Below are positions 9,011 to 17,227 of a stretch of DNA of 40,766 nt, piece after piece. Made by a program: the position numbers and the translations under genes. Numbering within the stretch: position 1 is the stretch's first letter; each line of letters starts with the position of its first letter. The notes under the pieces are model-generated. The model worked only from the letters and a program-made list of their open reading frames with translations. It was not told where the DNA came from and searched no databases. The stretch is from Candidatus Zixiibacteriota bacterium (GTDB taxonomy: Bacteria > Zixibacteria > MSB-5A5 > JAABVY01 > JAHJOQ01): the NCBI GenBank assembly GCA_018820315.1, contig JAHJOQ010000016.1:1-40766 (forward strand). Direction: 5' to 3'.

Positions 9011-10372
9011 ATGAACAAGCGCAAAATACTCGTGATTGACGATGAGCCTGATATCTTGAAAGCAATCGCCTGTCGTCTTGAGGCAACAAACGAGTTCATA
9101 GTAGGCCGCGCGACCGATGGTTATGATGCTGCGTTTATGACTATGGAGGATGACTATGACTGTCTGTTCATCGACATAATGATGCCCGGCTTCAACGGAC
9201 TTGAAGTGTGCAGGAAGCTGAAGAGTCATCCTCATACGGCTGCCGTTCCGATAGTCATCATGAGTGCTGCCTGCGACGAAGAGACAGTGACCGAGGCTAT
9301 AAAGGTCGGAGCGTCAGATTATCTGCGAAAGCCATTCCTTTTGAATGTGCTTGTTGACAAGGCAAGAAAGTGGTCCGGGTACAGCGCGAGAAGAAAGGCT
9401 ATGGGGTCTTCCGATGCTGACTTGCTGCCTCCGAGAGCTGGTAGCGAAATGAATTTACCCAGGCTGGGAAACAATAGTCGTGCGAAAATACGCGAGAGGT
9501 TGACCCGGCGGCTTTTTCTTGGCAGGGCGGAGCTTATCACGAGACGTCTCGGCGAGGTGGTGAACGTCGGCGCAGACCAGCCGCTGGACATTGATCTCCT
9601 GGCTTGCGACATCATGACAGCAGCTGAGCTTTTCATGCTGGCCAATTCGGCTTTTATCGGCGCTCGCTCGGAGGTCTCTGGATTCTCGGAAGCCATAAAC
9701 AGGTTGGGGACAGACAGCGTTGGAGAGAAAATATCCCGTCTTGCGGGGCAGCAGTTAAAGGTGAGAGAGATTACACAGGGGTATATCCTCAATTACTTCT
9801 GGGGACATTCACTTAGCACTGCCTGCATTGCTGAAACTCTTGGCCGTTACACGAATTACAGCAACTCTGAGGAATTGTTCACCGCAGGGCTCTTTCATGA
9901 TGTTGGAAAGCTGTTCTTCGCTACATATTATCCCGAGATATATGTTCACGTGGCCAACACTGAATCTCCACAGCATATGGATATCACTGAGCGAGAGAGA
10001 GATGTCTTTGGCATTGACCACCGCGAAGTAGGCAATCTTATCCTCAAAACATGGCGGTTGCCAGAGGCAGTTCAGAAAGCCTGTCTGCATCATAATCAAG
10101 AGGAGGCTTTTGAAGGAACGAGAGTCAGAGCTATGCTAAGAATCATCTCGGTCGCAAACGAAATCAGCAATGTCGTGATTTCGGAAAAGGGTCCTTCACA
10201 TTCAGTACGGAAAAGCGTGGATGGGCTTCGCGACGTAAGAGACCAAATGGCTTTACCAATAGGTACGATAATGGAGAGCGTCACAAGAAGGATCGCACGA
10301 GTTGCTACTATATTGCAGTTGCCTTCCCCAATTAAGCGTACAACTTCAGACATATTGGACATTGTATGTTGA
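9011..10372 (+). CDS. Second receiver-HDOD response regulator
   Basis: The ATG at 9011 is preferred over a TTG two codons upstream; GGGGGA lies just before. The product is 453 residues. Receiver at 3-125, starting KRKILVIDDEPDILKAI, with Asp near 55 in FIDIMMPGFNG and Lys in LRKPF. A basic linker follows, then an HDOD domain from about 160 to 400 with FHDVGKLFFATYY and CLHHNQEE. Unlike the middle protein of the cluster it keeps an HD-type dyad. It follows kaiB by 84 bases on the same strand. The output of these HDOD domains is not known from sequence. Confidence 0.92.
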   Translation: MNKRKILVIDDEPDILKAIACRLEATNEFIVGRATDGYDAAFMTMEDDYDCLFIDIMMPGFNGLEVCRKLKSHPHTAAVPIVIMSAACDEETVTEAIKVGASDYLRKPFLLNVLVDKARKWSGYSARRKAMGSSDADLLPPRAGSEMNLPRLGNNSRAKIRERLTRRLFLGRAELITRRLGEVVNVGADQPLDIDLLACDIMTAAELFMLANSAFIGARSEVSGFSEAINRLGTDSVGEKISRLAGQQLKVREITQGYILNYFWGHSLSTACIAETLGRYTNYSNSEELFTAGLFHDVGKLFFATYYPEIYVHVANTESPQHMDITERERDVFGIDHREVGNLILKTWRLPEAVQKACLHHNQEEAFEGTRVRAMLRIISVANEISNVVISEKGPSHSVRKSVDGLRDVRDQMALPIGTIMESVTRRIARVATILQLPSPIKRTTSDILDIVC

Positions 10373-10796
10373 AAGTAAGGACACGACAAACTGTCTCATT
10401 CGTCATGGAACATGGCGCTTATGGGCGTGTTCTACAAATCCGTTCTGAGCATCTCTAAGAAGTCAGCCACTCGGAACGGTTTGGAACTATGAATTTTTGG
10501 CATCGAAGGTCACAGGATTGCCTCATCAGTTTCAAAATAAACCGCTCAAGATGTCAAAGCACAACGGTGCTAATGGCTGTCCTGGCTGATGCCCCCGAGC
10601 GAAAGCGCTCAAGATGATGGGATTTCGTGTGGCATGTATGTGCCAACTCCTCACCAAAACAAATCAAACTTCGTCAAAACAGATCGAAACAAATGGACAA
10701 CGTCAGCCGCGGTGCCGCAGAGGCGTACGTGTTAATGCAATAGGCCACAATGTGTTGCAAGAACGTGGCCAATCGAATCCCTGTCCCCCGACCTAA
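10373..10796. other. Non-coding gap before the recombinase scar
   Basis: About 420 bases with no supportable gene. CGCTCAAGATG occurs twice, near 10545 and 10608. GGCCAC...GTGGCC forms an inverted repeat near 10743-10780. The stretch ATCGAATCCCTGTCCCCCG just upstream of 10793 resembles the 3' side of a tRNA (T-loop plus acceptor strand), but a matching 5' T-stem is missing, so it is at best a decayed tRNA end or attachment site. Confidence 0.5.
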
Positions 10797-11046
10797 TTAT
10801 AGCTGTGGCTTGCACGCGAGCGACACATTCCCGGTTGCCTGGTCGTACACGACCGACTCAACAATCTGGCGCATGAGCCTGACTCTCTCGCGCTACGCCA
10901 GCACCTCCCATAGCGAACCAAATCGCTTCAGAGCTTCGAGTAAGTGCTCTCTATCGACAGTCTCAGATTCGAGCCCTTTTAACTTTTCGTCGATCTCAGC
11001 AAGCCCTTGCTCCGTTTGGCTGACTGTTTCTGTCAGCCTAAAGTGG
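10797..11046 (-). pseudogene. C-terminal remnant of a serine recombinase
   Basis: On the reverse strand this reads as a coiled-coil segment (REHLLEALKRFGSLWEVLA), an in-frame TAG at 10893-10895, then RERVRLMRQIVESVVYDQAT and a short beta-rich end with a TAA at 10797. This is the typical tail of resolvase/invertase-type large serine recombinases, where LTPRER-RLL-LVE-VVYD is conserved; the stop sits exactly where the conserved proline would be. The catalytic and zinc-ribbon parts are absent, and the frame closes upstream at about 11065. The gene is therefore dead and truncated. It marks a former mobile or site-specific element. Confidence 0.8.
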
Positions 11047-11105
11047 ACTTTGTGAGTTGCAGGTTATGACTATGTAACCGGATGAGAACCGCAGCTGTGT
11101 GTGGG

Positions 11106-11357
11106 ATGGACCAAATGGCAGATCATCAGCCTGATAACGACAATACTCAGTCATTCTCTGCGCTCGGTGGTGGCTTGCTTGTAAACCACTACCGGATTCA
11201 GAAGCCGATCGGCGCAGGTGGAATGGGTGAGGTATTCCTTGCCGAGGACACCAAATTGGGCCGGAAAGTCGCACTCAAATTCCTCCCGCAACATCTCTAC
11301 TGCAATGATTCCTTCAAGGAGAGATTCATCAGAGAGGCGAGGTCGGCTACCGCGTAA
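11106..11357 (+). pseudogene. N-terminal fragment of a Ser/Thr protein kinase
   Basis: The frame encodes a short acidic leader, then YRIQKPIGAGGMGEVFLAED, the glycine-rich ATP loop of PknB-type kinases, followed by VALKFLPQ with the catalytic Lys. Homology ends at REARSATA, where a normal kinase continues into the alpha-C partner and HRD/DFG regions. A stop occurs immediately at 11355-11357. No continuation is seen in the other forward frames. About 80 of an expected 270 or more kinase residues remain, so this is a truncated gene, probably cut in the same event as the recombinase scar. The exact start among the ATGs at 11082, 11106 and 11115 is uncertain. Confidence 0.8.
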
Positions 11358-11678
11358 AACACAAGACCGTCTCGTCCTGCTGTTGGCCCCAACAGCACGG
11401 CATGCTAGTCGATAATGTATGTCGTTTTCCGGAACTCTCAGAAATGATACGATCTTCCGCCAAAGAACGCGAGTATTCTTTCTTCTTTTCTATCCTGGTG
11501 CTCACTGAAGTCTGACGGCACCAGGAGAGTCAAGTCTTACTGGATTGATAAAGCGGACATCTTCGTTCCATTCGGAAACTCACCCCCCGTAAAGGAACAC
11601 GCAGAGATTGCCGATTACTCTCAAAAGAGTAACGATGTAGCAGTAACTTAGAATTCAATCCAATGCTGTGAGGTAGTT
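11358..11678. other. Gap between kinase fragment and TonB receptor
   Basis: No gene is supported here. GCTGTTGG-cc-CCAACAGC (11379-11396) is a perfect 8-pair hairpin with a 2-base loop. GGTGC...GCACC forms a looser one near 11502-11524. TTACTCT-caaa-AGAGTAA (11615-11632) is a perfect 7-pair inverted repeat 47 bases before the receptor start, positioned as a possible operator. Confidence 0.5.
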
Positions 11679-13841
11679 ATGAAATCACATCTCAGTGCGT
11701 CTGTCCTGAATTGGGCTCCAATGACTGTGGCGCTGCTGCTGTCACTGGTGATGGCTCCGATGATGGCGTGCGCCGAAACAACTCAGGACATCGCAGATCT
11801 TGACCTTCAGAGTCTGCTGGATGATGTTGTGTCTTCCGCCTCCAAATATGAGGAAACTCTGGAGGAATCACCCGCGAATGTCTTCATCGTTTCACGGGCG
11901 ATGATTGAGAGCTATGGGTGCAGAACAATTGGCGATGCGTTATCGTTAGTTCCCGGTATCTACATCACCGACGATTATTCTCTGTCGCAAATCGGCGTAA
12001 GAGGCATTGCCAATTTTGGTGACTGGAACAGTCGCATGATGGTACTCGTTGACGGTCGGTCGATTACGGAGCAGTATGGTGGATCGAACAGCATCGATGT
12101 CGTTGGGCTGGATCTGGACAATATCGATCGGATCGAGGTCATCAAGGGACCCGCTTCCTCATTATACGGAAGCAATGCATTCTTCGGTATTGTGAATTTG
12201 ATTACGGAGCAGCCCACCGAGAATGAGCTGTTCGTGAGCAGCAAGTACTTCCGGAACACAGACCAAAAAGGCAGCAGCATCCGTCTATATCAGAAGTTTG
12301 ACAATGGATTGACTGCGCTCATTACGGGGAGCTATCTGGACAGAAATGGAAGTGATCTTTTCTTCAAAGAGTTCAGCGATTTGGGCGATGGAGCGATCCT
12401 GAGGCTCGACGAGGACGGCTATAATCAGTTTTATCTCGATTCAGCTGATTTCACGGGAGGTTATTCTCACAACAAGAACAGTGGCGAAAACTATGCATTT
12501 CGCAGTCGCCTTGGCTTAGGACATTTCTATCTGACAGCACATTTCGGGCAACAGCGTTCCGGCATATCCCACGGATTCTATGGAGCATTGTTCAACAGAT
12601 CGGAGAATGAATACAACGAACGCCGGTATTTTGTGGATCTGGGATATCAGAACTCACTGAGCGAAAATTCGGAGCTTTCACTGCGACTGTCGTACGATCA
12701 CTTTTTCTGGAGCGATCACATCCTATACAATTATTACTCTGATGAGGACGAGCCACTGTACCTCCCGGGGCCGACATGGATTGATGCTGAATACGACCAA
12801 TGGTACTCGTCCGAAGCCAGACTCCAAGTCGATTTCGGCGACAGAAACAGGGCAGTGTTTGGAGTAGAAGTCCAATTACATGAAATCATGCACGAGTCAG
12901 GCGAAACCGATCAGGCTGGAGAAGAAATACAGGAAAACGTCATTCCTCCCGGCTCTGTGAATTATTCGGGTCAGATATACAATGTCTACGTACAGGACGA
13001 GCATCGGTTTTCCGAGAAGATCAAGTTTGTGGGCGGGCTTCACTTCAATCACTTCACATACACTACAGGCAGGGTCACGCCCAAAGGTGCGCTCATTCTG
13101 AGTCCGTACCGCCATGGCACGTACAAACTCATTGCAAGCCAGGGTTTTCGTTCGCCGACATTCTATGAGGTCTCATTTGACGACGCGACCTACTTCATAG
13201 GAAATCCGGAATTGACGTCCGAATTGATCACCAGCTATGAGGCCATATCGACACACGAATTCCCATACGGATTCGTTGTCGAAGTGGCCGGAAATCTCAG
13301 CCGTGCGAGTGATCTGATCGTTCAAACCGTTATCGATGAATCCGATCCAGCTCACCCAGGCGGTGATTACGTGGAGGAGGTATCACAATTCAGAAATACC
13401 GGAGAAATACAATCCTCCAGCCTTGAGTTGTCACTTCAGCGGAATCCCATCTATAGTCTCAGCGGATTTGCCAATGTGACGTACCAGAAACTGGAAATTT
13501 CTGGTGATGCTCAAACCGACCAGCCGTTCAACTCCCCGCGATGGCTTGGTAACATCGGACTAACATATCAGATTAGCCGGAACCGCATGTCATTGTCGAC
13601 CAAAGCAAACTACATATCATCTCGACGACTTTGGGATCACAGCTTTGTGGACGGACAGATGACTATGGATGTGATCGCCAATTTCAGGAGGGTTCTCAGC
13701 GTGGTCGACGTAACTGTCGGAATCATGAACGTTTTCGACAGCGATTATCGAGTTCCTCTCAATTTCGATTATGCGCCATCAACGAGCATTCAGCGTCCGC
13801 GAAGATCACTGTATGTCAACCTGAAGTCCAATTTCAATTGA
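11679..13841 (+). CDS. TonB-dependent outer-membrane receptor
   Basis: 720 residues. The signal peptide covers about 1-32 and ends in a small-residue site (MACAETT). The plug domain is at about 60-175, with SPANVFIVSRAMIESYG, VRGIANFG and the highly conserved DRIEVIKGPASSLYGSNAF motif. It is followed by a beta-barrel rich in alternating aromatic strands that ends near YVNLKSNFN. It would sit in the outer membrane and take up or sense a ligand using TonB energy. The next two genes, a YfiR-like periplasmic protein and a membrane hybrid kinase, follow closely on the same strand, so a receptor that feeds a signalling pathway is plausible. The substrate cannot be deduced. A possible operator (11615-11632) lies upstream. 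Confidence 0.94.
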   Translation: MKSHLSASVLNWAPMTVALLLSLVMAPMMACAETTQDIADLDLQSLLDDVVSSASKYEETLEESPANVFIVSRAMIESYGCRTIGDALSLVPGIYITDDYSLSQIGVRGIANFGDWNSRMMVLVDGRSITEQYGGSNSIDVVGLDLDNIDRIEVIKGPASSLYGSNAFFGIVNLITEQPTENELFVSSKYFRNTDQKGSSIRLYQKFDNGLTALITGSYLDRNGSDLFFKEFSDLGDGAILRLDEDGYNQFYLDSADFTGGYSHNKNSGENYAFRSRLGLGHFYLTAHFGQQRSGISHGFYGALFNRSENEYNERRYFVDLGYQNSLSENSELSLRLSYDHFFWSDHILYNYYSDEDEPLYLPGPTWIDAEYDQWYSSEARLQVDFGDRNRAVFGVEVQLHEIMHESGETDQAGEEIQENVIPPGSVNYSGQIYNVYVQDEHRFSEKIKFVGGLHFNHFTYTTGRVTPKGALILSPYRHGTYKLIASQGFRSPTFYEVSFDDATYFIGNPELTSELITSYEAISTHEFPYGFVVEVAGNLSRASDLIVQTVIDESDPAHPGGDYVEEVSQFRNTGEIQSSSLELSLQRNPIYSLSGFANVTYQKLEISGDAQTDQPFNSPRWLGNIGLTYQISRNRMSLSTKANYISSRRLWDHSFVDGQMTMDVIANFRRVLSVVDVTVGIMNVFDSDYRVPLNFDYAPSTSIQRPRRSLYVNLKSNFN

Positions 13842-13894
13842 TAGGCAAGCCTGGCGTAACAGGCCCTAAAACGAGTTAAACAACGTGGGACGAG

Positions 13895-14473
13895 ATGCAG
13901 ACAAAGATTGCGTGTTTTCTTGGGATTCTATTGATAACAGGGGCGGCTCCCGCTTTCGGTGACAACGGGACAGTTGATCCCGGACTTGAAATTCAACTGT
14001 TCTTAAAAGTCATCACCTATGATCAGAATTTTCTGCCGGAGAGCCTCGGCGCAGTCCGTCTGTATATAGTCTATGATAGAAGTGTTCCGGAATCTTATGA
14101 GCAGTTATTGAGAGTTGACAATTTCCTGCGGGAGAGTCCTGGAATGTCTGTAAGCGGAGTTGCAGTCAAGCATGAGTCATTGCCGATTAAACAGTTCAAT
14201 TTTGCTGTGTCAAGGATGTCGAGTAGGGAGTATAATATTCTTCTGGTAACTGCTGTCGATCGACGAGAAATTGAATCGCTCGCACTCGAAGCGCAGGCAG
14301 CCGGAATGCGATCATTCTCTATCTTGCCGGAATACGTGAATCTGGGATTGGCAGTCGGTGTCAGAGTCGGTAAGAAGCGCAATTCAATAATCGTGAATCT
14401 GGAGTCTTCTCGACGTGAGGGAAGTAATTTCAGCGCTCATCTTCTGAAGATGTGCGAGGTGATTAAGAATTGA
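13895..14473 (+). CDS. YfiR-like (DUF4154) periplasmic protein
   Basis: 192 residues with a clear signal peptide (QTKIACFLGILLITGAAPAF, cleavage near 22). The mature domain has the YfiR/HmsC layout: an early FLKVITYDQNFLPES segment, a central beta-alpha region (YNILLVTAVDRREIESLA) and the characteristic end VGVRVGKKRNSIIVNLESSR followed by a Lys/Ile-rich helix. In Pseudomonas, YfiR is a periplasmic repressor of a cyclic-di-GMP synthase; in many environmental bacteria related proteins occur between a TonB receptor and a PAS kinase, as here. It follows the receptor by 53 bases and overlaps the kinase start by four bases, so it probably acts as the periplasmic modulator of that kinase (inference). 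Confidence 0.82.
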   Translation: MQTKIACFLGILLITGAAPAFGDNGTVDPGLEIQLFLKVITYDQNFLPESLGAVRLYIVYDRSVPESYEQLLRVDNFLRESPGMSVSGVAVKHESLPIKQFNFAVSRMSSREYNILLVTAVDRREIESLALEAQAAGMRSFSILPEYVNLGLAVGVRVGKKRNSIIVNLESSRREGSNFSAHLLKMCEVIKN

Positions 14474-16839
14474 ATGTGATTTTGAGATCATTGTCATTCA
14501 GGACCCAGATTCTGATTTTGACTGTATTGCTCGTACTATGCACCCTTGTGCCGCTGCTTCTGCACACCGTCAGCCATATCAGAAACGCGATGTATCGTGA
14601 CATCGAGCGGAAGGCTGTTGGCATGTGTGAGATGGTGGCAAGTACTATAGGTCCGGGTCTGGAGTTTCAGGACAGTAGTTACATCAGCGACTATGTGGCT
14701 GGCGTCTTGGTTGATGATGAGATTGTAGGGATCTGCATCTGTGACGAGAATGAGGCAAATGTCTATCGCTATACCAATTTGAATCTCCCGTGGTCCGTCC
14801 TGAATAGCAATTTTGAGTCCGACACATTGGCTGTCTATCACGAAGATGAACACTGCATTGCATCAATGCCTGTCCTGTCGATGGGCAGGAGGGTCGGCAA
14901 CATCTGGCTGGTTGTCACCGAAGCTTCGATGACAGAGCGGATCAGTGCCATTGTGACCAGCATATTGTACTTCTCCGGTCTGCTTCTGGCACTGGTTCTC
15001 ACTCTCGGAGTTCTCATATCCAGGAAGATAGTCCAGCCTATCAGATTATTCGAAAGCGCAGCAACTCGTATTAGAGACGGTGATACTGCCTCTGCCATCG
15101 ATATCAGCACAGTGAATAGGGACTTTGTAAGCCTCGGGCAATCCTTCAACGAGATGCGGGCTGCACTCGCCTCTGCGTTCGAAGATCTGAATGCTTCCAG
15201 GGAGCACCTTGAGGAAGAGGTGCAGGAGCGAACCGGCGAGTTGCGGGACCAGCTTGCCGAGCGAAGAAGAGCCGAGAAGGCACTGGTCGAGAATCAGGCT
15301 CTGCTGAGAGAGACTATCGAATCTACAGCAGATGGCATCCTCGTGGAAGGGGAAGGCAGAACGATCACTCTGACAAACACTCGTTTTGCCCAAATGTGGG
15401 GTTTTGTTTCAGATGAGTTTGAGAACTACGATTGCTTGAAGTTATGTCAGTCGATGCTGGGCCTGCTCTCAGATTCTGAGGGTTTCATGAGAAGGATCGA
15501 GGAGCTACCCAATACATCCGAGAACAGTTTCGACACTATCGAATTCAAGGATGGAAGAGCTTTCGAACTGTACACAAGCCCGTTGATCCATGGTGGCAGG
15601 GCATGGGGTCGTATATGGTGTCTCAGGGATATTACTGAACGGAAACGGTCGGACGAGAGGCAGAAAGAACTGCAAGAACATCTCAACAAAGCTGAGAAAA
15701 TGGAATCTTTGGGGCTGCTGGCAGGCGGGGTGGCTCACGATCTTAACAACATGCTCGGCCCTATGGTCGCTTATCCCGATCTGATACTCGAGCAGCTCGA
15801 GGAGCAGAGCGGGCTTCGAAAACATGTCAGGACAATCGGCACAGCTGCGAGGGCTGCAGCCAGTGTAATCCAGGATCTTCTGACTCTTGCGCGTCGCGGA
15901 AGGTACGAGATGTGCCCTACGAATCTCAATGAAGTGGTCGACGAGTATCTTGAATCTCCGAGCTTCTTGAGGCTCACAAGAGAGCACCCGGAAATCTTAG
16001 TCACACTGGAGCTGGACAAGACGATTGCCAATCTGTATGGTTCCGGACCTCATTTGTCAAAAGTAGTGATGAACTTAATTACTAACGCCTTCGACGCTAT
16101 GCCTGGAGGTGGTGAACTGACGGTCAAGACGCATCAGATGTGCATCAAAGAATTCGACGCCAGGCACGTTGATGTCGTACCGGGTGACTACGTTCTCTTG
16201 CGCGTTAGAGACACTGGGATGGGAATTGATGAGAAGGATCTTGATAAGATTTTCGAACCCTATTATTCAAAAAAGAAAATGGGGAGCAGCGGCAGCGGAC
16301 TGGGCTTAGCCGTTGTCTATGGAATCGTGAAAGACCATCAAGGGTGGTACAATATAGAATCTACAGTCGGTGAAGGCACGGAGTTCATTTTGAACTTCCC
16401 GGTCTCAACGGAGGAAGTCAAGCAAGAAGATAGCGCAAGTGTCATCCTGACCGGGAAAGAATCGGTGCTGATCGTAGATGATGATGAGGGACAGAGAGAG
16501 GTCGCTTCAGATCTCTTGCTTAGCCTTGGTTATAGAGTTGCAACGGCCAGAAACGGGCATGAGGCTGTGAAGTATCTAACTAAGCATACTGTAGACATTG
16601 TAGTGCTTGATATGATCATGGAGGACGGATTCGATGGGCTGGATACTTATGTCGAAATTCTGAAACTACACCCCGAGCAAAAAGCTATTATTGTCAGCGG
16701 CTTTTCTGCAACTGAGCGCGTCAGCCGGATGCAGGCACTCGGTGCAGGCCAGTATATCAGGAAGCCCTACAATCGCCAAACCCTGGGGCTCGCTATCAGG
16801 GAGGAAGTTGGAGCTACCAAAATACCCATAGTGAAATGA
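14470..16839 (+). CDS. Membrane hybrid sensor histidine kinase
   Basis: 789 residues, starting at a TTG that overlaps the YfiR-like stop, with GAGGTG seven bases upstream; a GTG two codons later is less well spaced. Transmembrane helices at about 12-35 and 160-185 flank a periplasmic sensor of about 125 residues. Then come HAMP (185-240), coiled coil, PAS (285-400), a kinase core with His near 423 in LAGGVAHDLNNMLGP, HATPase boxes LITNAFDAM, RDTGMGIDE and GSGLGLAVVYG, and a C-terminal receiver with Asp near 714 in VVLDMIMEDGFDG. The receiver allows intramolecular or relay phosphotransfer. Coupling to the TonB receptor and YfiR-like protein suggests it reads a periplasmic or outer-membrane state. 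Confidence 0.94.
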   Translation: MNVILRSLSFRTQILILTVLLVLCTLVPLLLHTVSHIRNAMYRDIERKAVGMCEMVASTIGPGLEFQDSSYISDYVAGVLVDDEIVGICICDENEANVYRYTNLNLPWSVLNSNFESDTLAVYHEDEHCIASMPVLSMGRRVGNIWLVVTEASMTERISAIVTSILYFSGLLLALVLTLGVLISRKIVQPIRLFESAATRIRDGDTASAIDISTVNRDFVSLGQSFNEMRAALASAFEDLNASREHLEEEVQERTGELRDQLAERRRAEKALVENQALLRETIESTADGILVEGEGRTITLTNTRFAQMWGFVSDEFENYDCLKLCQSMLGLLSDSEGFMRRIEELPNTSENSFDTIEFKDGRAFELYTSPLIHGGRAWGRIWCLRDITERKRSDERQKELQEHLNKAEKMESLGLLAGGVAHDLNNMLGPMVAYPDLILEQLEEQSGLRKHVRTIGTAARAAASVIQDLLTLARRGRYEMCPTNLNEVVDEYLESPSFLRLTREHPEILVTLELDKTIANLYGSGPHLSKVVMNLITNAFDAMPGGGELTVKTHQMCIKEFDARHVDVVPGDYVLLRVRDTGMGIDEKDLDKIFEPYYSKKKMGSSGSGLGLAVVYGIVKDHQGWYNIESTVGEGTEFILNFPVSTEEVKQEDSASVILTGKESVLIVDDDEGQREVASDLLLSLGYRVATARNGHEAVKYLTKHTVDIVVLDMIMEDGFDGLDTYVEILKLHPEQKAIIVSGFSATERVSRMQALGAGQYIRKPYNRQTLGLAIREEVGATKIPIVK

Positions 16840-17227
16840 TTAGCAGAATTCGCACATCTCTGCCTTCAAGCGCCGCACCGAGGCTCGTTTCAGCATGCAT
16901 CAATAACATAGCTTCATTAGTTCTCTCTTCTGCATCCAGTCTTTCTTCTCCAAGAACCGCACCCAAACAGCAGACGACCCAGATGAGATTGCATGGCTTT
17001 CGATTGTTGACGGATTGAAATAAAAGAGTATATTACCTCTGTTAGGTATTTGGGAAGATAATGTGCCTGACAGAGCCGTTTCCTGCCGTGAGAATTGGAA
17101 CTTTCAGAGTCGTGTCGACACTACTGCCGGTGTCTCGTGTGAAGGCAACTCCAATCGCACAACCTCAGCAGGAGTCGGATATGCCGGGGCGCAAATTCCA
17201 TGAAATGGTCGAACGGAGGAAAGCACT
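16840..17227. other. Gap between hybrid kinase and secreted peptidase
   Basis: About 390 bases without a convincing gene. One 60-codon frame (16836-17018) is Ser/Leu rich, has no ribosome site and matches no family I know. No clear terminator or promoter is visible apart from an AT-rich stretch near 17020-17035. The GGAGG for the next gene lies at 17215-17219. Confidence 0.5.

Noticed and set aside
10680-10796. A functional tRNA gene before the recombinase remnant
   Set aside because: Only the 3' side looks tRNA-like; the T-stem 5' strand does not pair, and no anticodon or D arm can be placed.
10750-11055. 101-codon plus-strand frame in the scar region
   Set aside because: The minus strand carries clear serine-recombinase homology through the same bases; the plus frame is its shadow.
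16836-17018. 60-codon plus-strand frame after the hybrid kinase
   Set aside because: It has no ribosome site, Ser/Leu-rich low-complexity content and no family resemblance; its start overlaps the kinase stop only by chance of ATGA.
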